Assembly (NCBI GenBank): GCA_021613335.1 | Contig: JAJTWR010000308.1 | Location: 3,542,501-3,606,500, forward strand | DNA: 64,000 nt | DNA from: Whitmania pigra | Taxonomy: Eukaryota; Annelida; Clitellata; Hirudinida; Haemopidae | Direction of reading: 5' to 3' | Translations under genes and position numbers: made by a program | Part shown: in pieces, positions 23,352 through 33,352 of the stretch | Position numbering within the stretch: the first letter of the stretch is position 1 | How the letters are laid out: the number at the start of each line of letters is the position of its first letter | Notes under the pieces: generated by a model | The model's input: the letters and a program-made list of their open reading frames with translations, nothing else | What the model was told of the DNA's origin: nothing | The model's database searches: none

Positions 23352-24099
23352 AAGACAAAGCTTGTGATAATGATATGTATTAGCAGAGATGAGTAGTTAC
23401 TAACTATTTAAAGTAGTTAAGAAGTAGTTAATAACTACTCTTTAAAAAGTTGTTAAAAATAGTACAAATAGTTAACTACTTTTAATAAAATGTTAAAATT
23501 TTAAAATAAAATGAACAAAAATCAATTTTTTCCAATTTTACAATTTGGTACATCACTTTATAAGCTTAGTTTCTTTGATTTCAAATTTTGCTCATTACCG
23601 CCATTTCTCACTTCTGAATTAATACTTAGTAGCCGTATTTTGAAAACGTTTTATATAAATTGTGAGACGTAATCAAGCGCCTATGACGAACCATATTTGG
23701 TAACAATCTGTAAGTTTGATTCTCCAACATCATTCCTGATATTAGTTGTCCAATGACTCTGAAAAGCTATCATGAAAAAATGTTCAGCTCACAATCGACC
23801 ATCAATCTAAGAATCAAAAGTTTCTGACATTAGGAAAGCCTTCGACTTGTTTTGATTCGTAGATTGAAAAGTAACAAAACAAATTCCATGTCACATAATT
23901 CTGGTTATGCAATTGTTCCTCAGCTATTTGATGGGGACATTCAGCTAAAGTACCTCTGTTTTAAAACACATAATGTCAGCAATAATCATTCTACTTCTAA
24001 ATTACAATTTACTTATGCAATACTTACATCCTATTATTTATCAAACTCAGCAAAGTCTACTGAATTATTCTACTGTTTGTGCTGCATTCATCAAACTTA

Positions 24100-24216
24100 A
24101 TTCGACATTACCAAGTTCGGCAGCAGTTGAAAGACTTTTAGTGTAGCAGGGCGGATTTTATGTAACAGACGATGTAAATTATCGGATAATCATATCGACA
24201 TGATGATTTTTTAAGA
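24100..24216 (+). pseudogene. hAT dimerisation-domain remnant
   Basis: Encodes the conserved SSAAVERLFSVAGR-like segment, but with a one-base loss inside the phenylalanine-serine codons, and ends at a TAA. The preceding frame at 23852-24100 may be more of the same transposase, but is too decayed to be sure. Confidence 0.7.
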
Positions 24217-24444
24217 TATCGCCTAAAACATCCATTGTATACTTCTGTTTTTGATTAATTTGGACAATAAAATTTTGTTGATACACTGTTATGCTAATAA
24301 ATTATGTCTTGTTCAGTTGTCCAGAAAATTAATTTTATCAAATGTCAACTAAAAGTAGTTAAAAAATAGTTAAAAAGTAGTTAACTACTATGCAAGTAGT
24401 TAAGGAGTAGTGTTGGACACAGGAACTTTGTCCCACTTGCATAA

Positions 24445-25752
24445 TTGCACATGCACAGGCTCCAGTTGGGAATCATCCACCCCTCTTCCAGCCCATGGTC
24501 GTCACCTCTACACATGGTTCCAAAATCTTCAGGAGACTGGAGGCCATGCGGAGATTACAAAGCACTGAATGCACGGACGGTTCCGGACAGATACCCCATT
24601 CCGCATCTACATGACTTCACCAACGGTTTGACCAAGGCACAGTTCTTCTCAAGAATCGATCTCGTCAGAGCCTACCACCACATCCCCATCGCGGAGGAGG
24701 ACACACCCAAGACCGCCATCACTACACCGTTCGACCTGTACGAATTCATCCGTCTACCGTTCGGACGCAGGAACGCAGCCCAGTCTTTCCAGCGCTTCAT
24801 GGACGAGATACTCCGAGGTCTAGATTTTGCATTTGTCTATATCGATGACGTTCTAACTGCCAGCTCGTCAATGGAGGAGCATCTCAGACATCTGGAGCAA
24901 GTGCTGAAGAGGTTCGCCGATTTTCATCTCACGGTGAACATGGACAAGTGTGAATTTGCGGTCACGTCTACAACATTCCTGGAACACTCTGTGAGTTTAC
25001 ACGGCATACAACCACTTTCGGACAATGTCAAGGCCATCACAGAGTACAAGCAACCGGAGACGCTTACACAACTCCGACGGTTTGTGGGTCTGGTGAACTT
25101 CTACAGGAGGTTCATCCCACACTGCGCCAACATGCTCGCTCCTTTGACCAGCATGTTCGACAAGCAGAACTCGAAGAGCAAGGCAGCAGTGTCCCTGAAC
25201 CCTGTCCAGTTGCAAGCATTCCAGAAAATCAAAGATGATGTGCAGTCCGCCACCCGTCTCGCATTCTTGGACAAGGATAGCCACCTACAACTCTCCACAG
25301 ACGCTTCTGACGATGCAGCTGGAGCGGTCCTGGAACAAGTGCAAGGTGGCCTCACTACACCGGTGGCTTTTTTCTCCAAGAAGTTCAGCCCGACGGAGAC
25401 GCGGTACAGCACGTTCGCCAGGAAACTGTTGGCGATGTACCTGGCCGTGAAGCACTTCCAGCACCTACTGGAAGGTCGTCAATTTACAATCTTCACGGAC
25501 CACAGGCCGCTCACATTTGCTTACAAGAGCGGTTCCAGCCGGTACTCGCCCAGGGAAATACGGCATCTGGATTTCCTCAGTCAGTTTGCAGCTGACATCA
25601 GGCACATCAAAGGAGACCAGAATGTCGTGGCAGATGCCTTGTCGCGCACCGATGTCAACGCCGTTCACAACCATCGATCTGCAAGAGATAGCCGCACACC
25701 AAGCTGCAGAGACCCAGCTCCAGATCGACATGCCATCCCTGGAGATCATTGA
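24445..25752 (+). pseudogene. Gypsy reverse transcriptase and RNase H
   Basis: 435 codons: [54 protein letters not shown] and an intact catalytic YIDDVL. RNase H follows ([37 protein letters not shown]). The frame is lost at about 25660, after DALSRTDVN. The listed ATG lies in former LTR sequence and is not a natural start. Confidence 0.85.
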
Positions 25753-26745
25753 GGTCCCACTACCATCCAGCCACGGCAACATCTTCGTCGACGTCTCAAC
25801 AGGAGTGCACAGACCGCTCGTCCCAGAGAAGCTGCGTCACTAGGTATTTCTGAGCCTACACTCCTTATCACACCCAGGTGCCCATGCAACGTCAAAACTG
25901 GTGAGGCAACGTTTCGTCTGGCCGAACATGGACAAGGACATCCGGGCATGGTGCCGAGAGTGTCTGGCGTGCCAGAAGAGCAAGATCCACCGACACACTA
26001 CGACGTCACCAGCATCATTCCCTCTGCCAAGCTGCCGCTTCCAACACATCCATCTGGACCTGGTGGGACCACTGCCGTCATCGGAGGGACACACACACAC
26101 ATCCTCACATGCATGGATCGATTCACAAGATGGCCCATGGCTATACCCTTGATCGACACTTCAACGGAAGCATCAAGAGTTTCATGCTCTCATGGATTTC
26201 CAACTTTGGGGTGCCGGAAACCATCACCACTGACAGGGGTAGCCAATTTTCCTCACATATGTTTCATTAGTGGTGCAAGTTGTTAGGCATCCGCCACGTA
26301 AAAACAATGGCCTACCATCCTGCTGCTAACGGAATGGTGGAACGTTTCCACCGTCAACTCAAGGCAGCACTCATCGCACAGAACGCCACCAACACCTGGA
26401 CGGATCTCCTACCCATGGCTCTTCTGGGGATCCGGGCAACCGTCAAAGAAGACCTTCAATGCTTTCCGGCTGAGTTGGTCTACGGGACGGCGTTGAGATT
26501 ACCAGGAGAGTTTTCACCAGCAAGCGGCTCCAACCCGCCGATTGGACAGTCAGGTTTCGTGGATCGTCTGAGGGGGCAAATGCAAGGTCTCAGGCCGCAA
26601 CAACCAAGACAACGGCAGCAACCCTCTTACATCCCTAAAGACCTGGCCACGACACCACAGGTACTCATCCGTGCCGATTCCCACAAACCACCGCTGCATC
26701 CATCATACGACGGTCCCTTTGACGTCCAAGAGGGTGACCCGTCAT
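25660..26745 (+). pseudogene. Gypsy integrase, frameshifted
   Basis: Pieces of one integrase in several frames. The HHCC finger region (WPNMDKDIRAWCRECLACQ) follows an in-frame TAG at 25841. A gain in a CA dinucleotide run near 26090 shifts the core. TDRGSQF-type sequence lies near 26232. The YHPAANGMVERFHRQLKAAL segment is at 26280-26747. The frame is then interrupted by the foldback element and resumes correctly after it, at 27901. Confidence 0.85.
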
Positions 26746-27891
26746 AACAGCCCGGCGACAAAACAGCCCCGTCAAAATAGCCCGGCGTCAAAATAGCTCA
26801 AGACAAAACAGCCCCGACAAAACCGCCCCCGACAAAACAGCCCCGTCGAAACAGCCCGGCGTCAAAATAGCCCAAGACAAAATAGCCCCGTCAAAGTGAC
26901 CCCGTCAAAATAGCCCCGACAAAATAGCCCGGCGACAAAATAGCCCAGGACAAAACAACCCGGCGACAAAATAGCCCGGCGAAAAAATAGCCCCGTCATT
27001 ATAGCCCCACGATAACTCCATGTCAAAGTATTTTTAAAAAATGTTGTGAAACTGAATCAAAATTTAATTCGAAATTAGTGGCTTGAATGCTTTGACCGTT
27101 TTGAGTATTGTTTGTTGTTATTATTGTTCTCCAGAAGTTTAATTTGCATAGTCTTGCTTATTCGTATATATTATTGTATTTATATTATTTGTATCTGGCT
27201 TACAAATTTGTGTTGACATTATCCTCATCACAAGTTGCTTGTGAGAGGTCGTTTTCATCAAGATCATTCATGCTGATGTCTTGTGAGAAAGACTCTTTTC
27301 CAAGAATCAATAACAATGAAATCATTGATGTTTTAGCATCTACCAGTGAAACGATAAAAAGCTGTTATAATAGTTAATAGTGAATAGAAATTTTATACTC
27401 TAGTATTTCTTATGTTTAAGTTGATCAAACTAGGAGTTAAATAAAATTTCCCGGGCCGGTTTTTTAAGCCAGTCCGACCCTGGAGACAGGGCTGTTTTGA
27501 CGGGGCTGTTTTGTCGGGGCTATTTTGTCGCCGGGCTATTTTGTCGCCGGGTTGTTTTGTCCTGGGCTATTTTGTCGCCGGGCGGTTTTGTCGGGGCTAT
27601 TTTGACGGGGCCATTTTTACGGGATTTTTCCGTCCTGGGCTATTTTGACGCCGGGCTGTTTCGACGGGGCCGTTTTGTCGGGGCGGTTTTGTCGGGGCTA
27701 TTTTGACGGGGCCATTTTTACGGGATTTTTCCGTCCTGGGCTATTTTGACGCCGGGCTGTTTCGACGGGGCCGTTTTGTCGGGGCGGTTTTGTCGGGGCT
27801 GTTTTGTCTTGAGCTATTTTGACGCCGGGCTATTTTGACGGGGCTGTTTTGTCGGGGCTATTCTGTCGCCGGGCTGTTATGACGGGGTGCC
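26733..27891. mobile_element. Foldback element with minisatellite-like arms
   Basis: 1159 bp flanked by a perfect 9-bp duplication GTCCAAGAG (26724-26732 and 27892-27900). The termini are inverted: GGTGACCCGTCATAACAGCC and GGCACCCCGTCATAACAGCC. The arms (about 26740-27010 and 27490-27885) are tandem arrays of 13- to 16-bp units of the type GCCCGGCGACAAAATA, inverted relative to each other. The centre holds the 3' end of a hAT. The 9-bp duplication and tandem-repeat arms resemble Drosophila FB elements and Mutator-like elements. It carries no transposase of its own. Removing it and one duplication copy restores the Gypsy frame, which proves the boundaries. Confidence 0.92.
27216..27482 (+). 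pseudogene. hAT 3' end carried inside the foldback element
   Basis: Encodes VACERSFSS, then FMLMSCEKDSFPRINNNEI, and a stop at 27375-27377. The hAT-like terminus follows: reverse complement CAGGGTCGGACTGG at 27469-27482. The same C-terminal phrase, RINNNEIIDVLA, is encoded at 43.2 kb by another copy of this family. Confidence 0.8.
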
Positions 27892-28128
27892 GTCCAAGAG
27901 CGCCATCGGAAATACTTCGTCGTCAGCAAGAATGGCCGGAATGAAACAGTGTCCATCAACAGGTCGAAACCAGCAATTCTGCCCCAGACTTCAGTTCCGC
28001 CCACAGCCAAACCATCCCCAGCTATCAGCCCAGCAACACCACTGGCTCAACCTCAAACACGCTCCGGACGAAGAGTTCACTGGCCCAAGAAACTCTAGGA
28101 CTACGAGCCCTCTCTGGTGGGGGAGTAT

Positions 28129-28303
28129 TGTTGGACACAGGAACTTTGTCCCACTTGCATAATTAGAGACGCGAGCTCCGAGCGCCATTTTTGTTTACGT
28201 TTCATGAACTTAACGCGATATTATTCCTTCTCAACTCGAGTCAATAATTCATCTGTTCAACATTTATTCCTCTGATTATCTTTGTATATACAGTTACACT
28301 ACA
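28129..28303 (+). repeat. 3' LTR of the nested Gypsy element
   Basis: 175 bp, TG...CA, next to target duplication GTAG. Its first 36 bp are identical to 24411-24446. Confidence 0.9.
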
Positions 28304-28434
28304 GTAGTTACTAACTACTTATTTAAGAAGTAGTTAAAAATAGTTAACTACTTTTTAAGTAGTTAAAGCCCATCTCTGTGTAATAGTGTAATAATAGGGA
28401 TGAGATAATAATAAATTAAATAAAGTTTAAATCA

Positions 28435-28683
28435 CTAAAGTAATTGACTCCGATTTTTACAAATCCATCTGTAGATGATGTCCACACTCGCTGGATTTAT
28501 AAGCAAGAAACCCATATCAGATAAGTTTGTATTGAGTCTGATTTCTCTCCTCAGGGAAGATTGGACAGGACATTCCATGAGGAAATGCTGCACATTTTCA
28601 TCTTCCTGAGGGCACGCCTTGCACTTTCCGTCTGGATGATGTTTTAAGAGAAACAGCACTACTGATGAGTAAAAAGCAACGTT
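28435..28683 (-). pseudogene. LINE ORF2 C-terminal fragment with CCHC motif
   Basis: Frame with CKACPQEDENVQHFLMECP, the C-x2-C...H-x4-C zinc motif typical of the C-terminus of I/R1-type LINE ORF2 proteins or related RNase H-bearing LINEs. The apparent N-terminus of the open frame is supplied by the tail of the adjacent SINE, so it is chimeric. Confidence 0.55.
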
Positions 28684-28798
28684 TGTTAACGTCCGTTGCA
28701 TATCTAGATGATTAGGACGATGCTCATGCAGCGGGGTTTGAACCCTGTGCTGCCATCGTGAGAGGCGCAGCCTTAACCGTTAGGCCATACGGGCGCAC
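28684..28798 (-). mobile_element. tRNA-derived SINE, family A, second copy
   Basis: Same family as 9144-9258. On the minus strand it has GTGCGCCCGTATGGCC, TAACGGTTAAGG, GGTTCAAACCC and the tail ATATGCAACGGACGTTAAC. It is somewhat diverged from the first copy; no clear target duplication. Confidence 0.8.
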
Positions 28799-28812
28799 TT
28801 TTGGATGAGTCT

Positions 28813-28859
28813 TTATTTATTTATTTATTTGATTATAGTCCGTTGCATAACTGATCATA
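28813..28859 (-). mobile_element. 47-bp LINE 3'-end insertion
   Basis: Only the last bases of the LINE seen at 20973-23375: (AAAT)n plus GTTATGCAACGGACTATAAT on the minus strand. It is flanked by a perfect 14-bp duplication TTTTGGATGAGTCT (28799-28812 and 28860-28873). An extreme 5' truncation during target-primed reverse transcription explains it. Confidence 0.85.
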
Positions 28860-28873
28860 TTTTGGATGAGTCT

Positions 28874-29680
28874 CCTTCTGGCTCCTTAAATAGACCTTCG
28901 CTAGGCCTTGAAACAAAGGAGTCCACTGCTATGCGCTGAGTCATTAGCATTGTCTTGCACTCCAAGTCTTGCCGCCTAGAGTCGGGTGCAATGATGCAAG
29001 TAGGGCGAAGTTTAGTGCCCTACACTAGTGTCAAAGGGAGCAAGTATTCCTCTTCTGATCTCCAAACGTTCAACAAATTATTTTGATATATCATTCACTT
29101 TACCAAGGATTTCTTTATTAACACGATTAACTATATAACCCCATATAAGTAATTCCATTTCATCTGCTACCATGCAAAATATTGGTGGGGTTACAGCCCG
29201 ATCAACCCCTTTTGAATTTACAGCTCCTGGTATTGGTATATTCGGAAAGTTGAAAGATGCTATTCGTTTAAGTTGAAACTGCATTTTTGCAATTAAAACT
29301 GCTGTTAAGCTGTTATATAGACTTTGCTTTACCTAAAACACGTTGACAATTTTTTTTGTATATGGTATATTTTAGTGCAGTGTTTAAATATCTACAAATT
29401 AATACTGCAAATACAAAACTCCGATTTAGTAGGTTTTTTGCAGTAACAATACTCAGGTTAGTTGCAGCAATTTTGAAGGACGCATTTACTAATGTTTACA
29501 TAAACTCTGCCATCGATTTAAAAGTTTGTAAGCGGAATCAAAGACAAAAAAGATTAAATATTAGACGGGCATGTTCAGTCAGAGATTTGTTTTGATTTTG
29601 GATTTTTATGAATTCAGGGCTGTCCGACTGGACTCCAGGTATTCGACTAATTCTGATCGAGTAGGTTTGAGCGAACCAGA
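28874..29680. other. Upstream of FDXR, no gene supported
   Basis: Contains a 68-codon minus-strand frame (29078-29284) with a plausible protein-like composition (MQFQLKRIASFNFPNIPIPG), but no splice or family support. It could be an exon of something or an old repeat. The FDXR promoter should also lie here. Confidence 0.35.
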
Positions 29681-32600
29681 ATGTTTTCTATACATTTCCT
29701 GCGAAGGCTTAAAATTGGAAATGGTTTGAGATGTTTAAGCTCTCGTTCATCAGTACCTCATGTGGCTGTGATCGGAAGCGGCCCAGGAGGATTTTACTCG
29801 GCACAACATATTTTGAAGGTGAACAATTTAATCTTTCTTTGGCCTTCTCAGGCAACAAATTCAACGAGAATTAGTAAATGTATATGTAACCTAATTTGTG
29901 AGCAGAAATTAGGCTCAGAGGTGCGTGTTGATATCTTCGAGAAGGATCCTATACCTTTCGGCTTGGTGCGATATGGAGTGGCTCCAGATCACCCAGAAGT
30001 GAAGGTCAATATGAGCAATATAAAATTGACTTTTATAAATTATTAATAATTAATTTAATATTTAATATTACTTTAAAATTTTATGCTTCAGAATGTCATT
30101 AACACTTTCACCCAAGTGGCAGAAAATCCATACTGCAATTTCTATGGAAATGTTGAAGTTGGAAAAGACATTCTAATCAAAGATTTGCAAAAGAGTTATT
30201 CAGCAGTCATCCTGGTTAATGAATATTCTAAAATGCTCAATCGTCATCAGCCCCAAATGACATCTGATAATAATATTGACATTTAAGTGTTTTAGTCTAA
30301 ACTTATAATTTTAGATATTTATTTCATTTGATTTATTAAGCCTCTCAGCTTAATTTAACTAAAACATTCATCTAAATGATTATATTAGGAGTAGATGATA
30401 CCGAGTACTAATAACTTATTAAAGGCTTATGGATGTTCTCGAGATAAAGATCTCAACATTCCAGGAGAGGTTAAGTTTTATTGTTAAGTTAATTTATTCA
30501 ACTTGAGAATTTTAAGCGAAACTGCTTATCTTCCATGCTTTTTAGAATTTGAAGAATGTCCTGTCAGCAGGTTCTGTTATTAACTGGTACAATGGGTATC
30601 CAGGCTGCCATGATGTTAGAGATGATTTTGATTTAATTAATAGTAGATAATTTATTTATGATTTTTTAAACATTTAAATCTTTTAATTGTTTTGAATATG
30701 GAAATATTTTCATGCAGTTGGAAATTGATCTCGGGGTCAGGTCCTGTGTCATTCTTGGACAGGGAAATGTTGCTGTTGATGTTGCCAGAATTTTGTTTTC
30801 ACCTCTGAACCTTCTTCAGGTTAATATTTATGTTGATATCACGTTAATGTTACATGGATATTTATGTTGATATCACGTTAATGTTACATGGATATTTATG
30901 TTGATATCACATTAATATTACATGGATATATGTGTTGATATCATGTTAATGTCACGTTGATATTTATGTCGACATGATGGTAACATCTTGTTGATATTGT
31001 GCTATCATTAAGTTTGTATTGGTATCAAACATATTATGCTGAGCTTTTTGAAAATTTGCAAGAATGATGTGGATTTGCTGATTTTATAAAATGACCATTA
31101 TCGGAGGAAATTCAATATTTTGCAACTGATGGTAACAGTAACAAGCTGGATAAATTAAAAGTTTTATTTGAAGAGAACTAGGGAAGAGCCAGCCGAGCTC
31201 AGACATTGGCACTTTGCAAATCATATTTACTTTATGCAGAAGGGCTCGGGAGAAATACTATTTAAACATTGTTTTTAATCCTTCTGTGAGATGAGAACAT
31301 CTTGCAAGCAACAAAATCTGTTTTAGGAGATTTAAAGAGAGGTTACAGCACAAGTTTTAATGTCTTAACTTATATCAATAATTCTAAACAAATATTAACA
31401 TAACATTAACTTGTAACGAATGAGACGTACTCATCACATAAGTGAATTTATATGGTAATATAAATACTGTGAATGCTTAGATACAGTCTCACAGGGAACT
31501 TTGTGGCAGTGCAAGCTGGGTTGTGAACGCAACACGTAACTACCGTTGCTTCTGTCCCCGTCCATGGGAAGGCTGCCCTCTGAGCTAACTTACGCCCCGT
31601 GAACAGCTTGTATGACCAAAGTTTTATTTAATTAATTGGTTAATTTGTTTAAAAAATTAATTTAAGAAAACGGACATTAGCGATCATGCTCTGACGAAGC
31701 TGGCAGAAAGCAAAATAGAAAAAATCTTCTTGGTCGGACGAAGGGGACCCCTCCAAGCGGCATTTACTGTGGCAGAGTTCAGAGAAACGATCAATTTGCC
31801 GGGCTGTAAACCCGTCCTCGCGAAACGTGATTTCATGGATTTGAACCTCAATGGTTTGTATTTTTGTTCATCATGATTGTATTAAGTGTTTTCTTTTGTT
31901 GATAAATTGTTTTATTATGTACTCATTTGCAGACATGAGTGCTTGTACCTGTACTTGAGTACTGCTCTAATTAATCCTTCAATTACAAATCATCATTAAA
32001 AATTAATGCTCTGAATGTGCTTCATTGCATGTTTATCAGCAAGAAATACTCAGTTACTTTAGGTTTAGAAGGTTTGTTATAATGTTAACATTTCATCCTA
32101 TTTAGGTTTAGAAGGTTTGTTATAATGTTAACATTTCACCCTAGAGATTCCACGATCAAAGAAGAGACTGATGGAGCTTCAGATGAAAACTGCTTTTGAT
32201 GAGTCATCAGAAGATGACAAAGAGAGATGGATGAAGGCCAATAAAGAACTTCATTATGTATACAAGAGGAGCCCCATCAGATTTTTGGTCCACAATGAGA
32301 AACCAAACAATGTTGGAGCTGTGGAACTCAGCATCAATAAGTTGAATGTGTGCATTTGTGATAATTAATAATAATAATATTGATAATAATATATATTTTA
32401 TATATTATTATAAATAATATATATTATTTCTCACTTGATTTTCAGAATTCATCTGAACTCAATGCAAAAGCTACTCCCACTAATGAAACAGAAGTGCTAG
32501 AAGCAGGACTGGTATTAGCATTTATTTAATGAGATATTCATTAATATTCATTTCTTTAGATCCTAATTAATACAGTCTTCCTATTTTGTTTCTATTTTCA

Positions 32601-33352
32601 TTTACTTATTGTTTTCATTATTTTTTGATGTGTATTTAAAGTAACTAATAAACATATGGCAATTCAGTTGTGATGAAATTCACTTCATGATGATGTCGAG
32701 TTACATATGATAGCATTGCCACAACAATTTCAGGTTATTAAAAGTATTGGCTTTGCTGGACTCAAAATAGAAGAAGACATGCTCTTTGATGAACAACTGA
32801 AAATAGTGCCAAACAAATGCGGACGTGTTGTCGGGTCGCCCGGTCAGTTTTAAATTTTGGATTTTGTAATATAATTTTAATTTTGGATATTATAGCTCAA
32901 TTTAAATTTTGGATTTTATAACATAATTTAAATGTCATTAAAAATTATGACATTATGATCAAAATTTATGAATGATCATTTACAGGGTTGTATTGCAGTG
33001 GTTGGATAAAAACTGGACCAGTGGGAGTGATAGCGAGCACCATGAACAGCGCATTCGAGACTGGAAAGGCCGTAGTGGACGATCTTCAGGCTGGAGTGCT
33101 CGAGGAGTCCCGAGACGTTGTCGAGAGAAGAAACGGTTTGCTGGAGAAACTAAAGAACAAATGTAAACATCTGATGTTTTTCAATCTTATATCCATGGTC
33201 AGATTTTTATAATCATGTGCTTCTTATCAGACGTGATCTTTTCTAACTGGAAGAAATTGGATAAAATTGAGGTCGAAAGAGGTTTGGCTATCGGGAAATC
33301 AAGACAAAAAGTTCTGCATCGAGATGAAATGTTGAGGTTGATGAGTGATTGA
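29681..33352 (+). CDS. FDXR: Adrenodoxin (ferredoxin) reductase, mitochondrial
   Basis: Twelve exons: 29681-29818, 29906-30004, 30092-30214, 30425-30469, 30546-30614, 30718-30819, 31667-31853, 32145-32347, 32446-32511, 32734-32842, 32986-33162 and 33231-33352 (TGA). All are GT-AG and phase-consistent, 1440 bp, 479 residues; vertebrate FDXR is about 490. The arginine-rich N-terminus fits a mitochondrial presequence. The FAD fold starts at [15 protein letters not shown] (glycines 32, 34 and 37). The NADPH fold is at [14 protein letters not shown] (172-177). Family signatures [26 protein letters not shown] and [18 protein letters not shown] are present. It passes electrons from NADPH to mitochondrial ferredoxin, for P450 steps and Fe-S cluster assembly. 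The gene looks functional. Confidence 0.96.
30827..30975. repeat. 34-bp minisatellite in FDXR intron 6
   Basis: About 4.4 copies of a 34-bp unit containing GTTGATATCACGTTAATGTT. The first two copies are identical and later ones drift. No coding role. Confidence 0.85.
31475..31612 (-). mobile_element. tRNA-derived SINE, family B, decayed
   Basis: Matches the family B copy at 55427-55605 over its tRNA-like half (plus-strand GGCAGTGCAAGCTGGGTTGT corresponds to GGCAGTGCAGGCTGGGTTTC). It lies in the long FDXR intron, opposite to the gene. Confidence 0.65.
32058..32143. repeat. 43-bp duplication ending at an FDXR splice acceptor
   Basis: Two adjacent 43-bp copies (32058-32100 and 32101-32143). 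The second ends ACCCTA and is followed by G, giving the acceptor CCTAG used by the 203-bp exon. The first copy ends ATCCTA followed by T. Confidence 0.85.

Larger units (their letters stand above)
20973..23375 (-). mobile_element. LINE retrotransposon, 5'-truncated and damaged
   Basis: On the minus strand the order is: end of the endonuclease (DFNLPELNWEF), linker, non-LTR reverse transcriptase, 3' UTR and a (AAAT)n tail at 20973-21003. The fragments are 22893-23351, 22603-22815 and 21173-22642, in different frames. The 5' end is cut by the hAT at 23384. The 3' end TATGCAACGGACTATAAAT is confirmed by a tiny independent insertion at 28813-28859. The RT type looks like the Jockey/CR1/L2 group. 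Confidence 0.88.
24411..28303 (+). mobile_element. Gypsy element inserted in the hAT; 5' part deleted
   Basis: The 3' LTR is 28129-28303 (TGTTGGACACAGG...ACTACA). The first 36 bp of the same LTR sit at 24411-24446, joined directly to the N-terminal part of the reverse transcriptase: gag, protease and most of the 5' LTR are deleted. The 4-bp target duplication is GTAG (24407-24410 and 28304-28307). A purine-rich TGGTGGGGGAGTAT precedes the 3' LTR. The integrase C-terminal region is split by a foldback element (26733-27891). Confidence 0.9.
23384..28378 (+). mobile_element. hAT transposon, outermost of a three-level nest
   Basis: Terminal inverted repeats: left CAGAGATGAGTAGTTACTAA, right (reverse complement) CAGAGATGGGCTTTAACTAC. 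Subterminal AGTAGTTAACTAC motifs are repeated. The flanking 8-bp direct repeats TGTATTAG and TGTAATAG (23376-23383 and 28379-28386) match at 7 of 8 positions. A plus-strand hATC remnant at about 24105-24215 (SSAAVERLF, then in the next frame CNRRCKLSDNHIDMMIF) has lost one base. The right part of the element is displaced by the Gypsy insertion at 24411. Confidence 0.88.

Noticed and set aside
23390..23480. Repeated AGTAGTTAACTAC motifs resembling a short repeat array or CRISPR
   Set aside because: Irregular spacing, no spacers, and position at hAT ends; they are subterminal transposon repeats.
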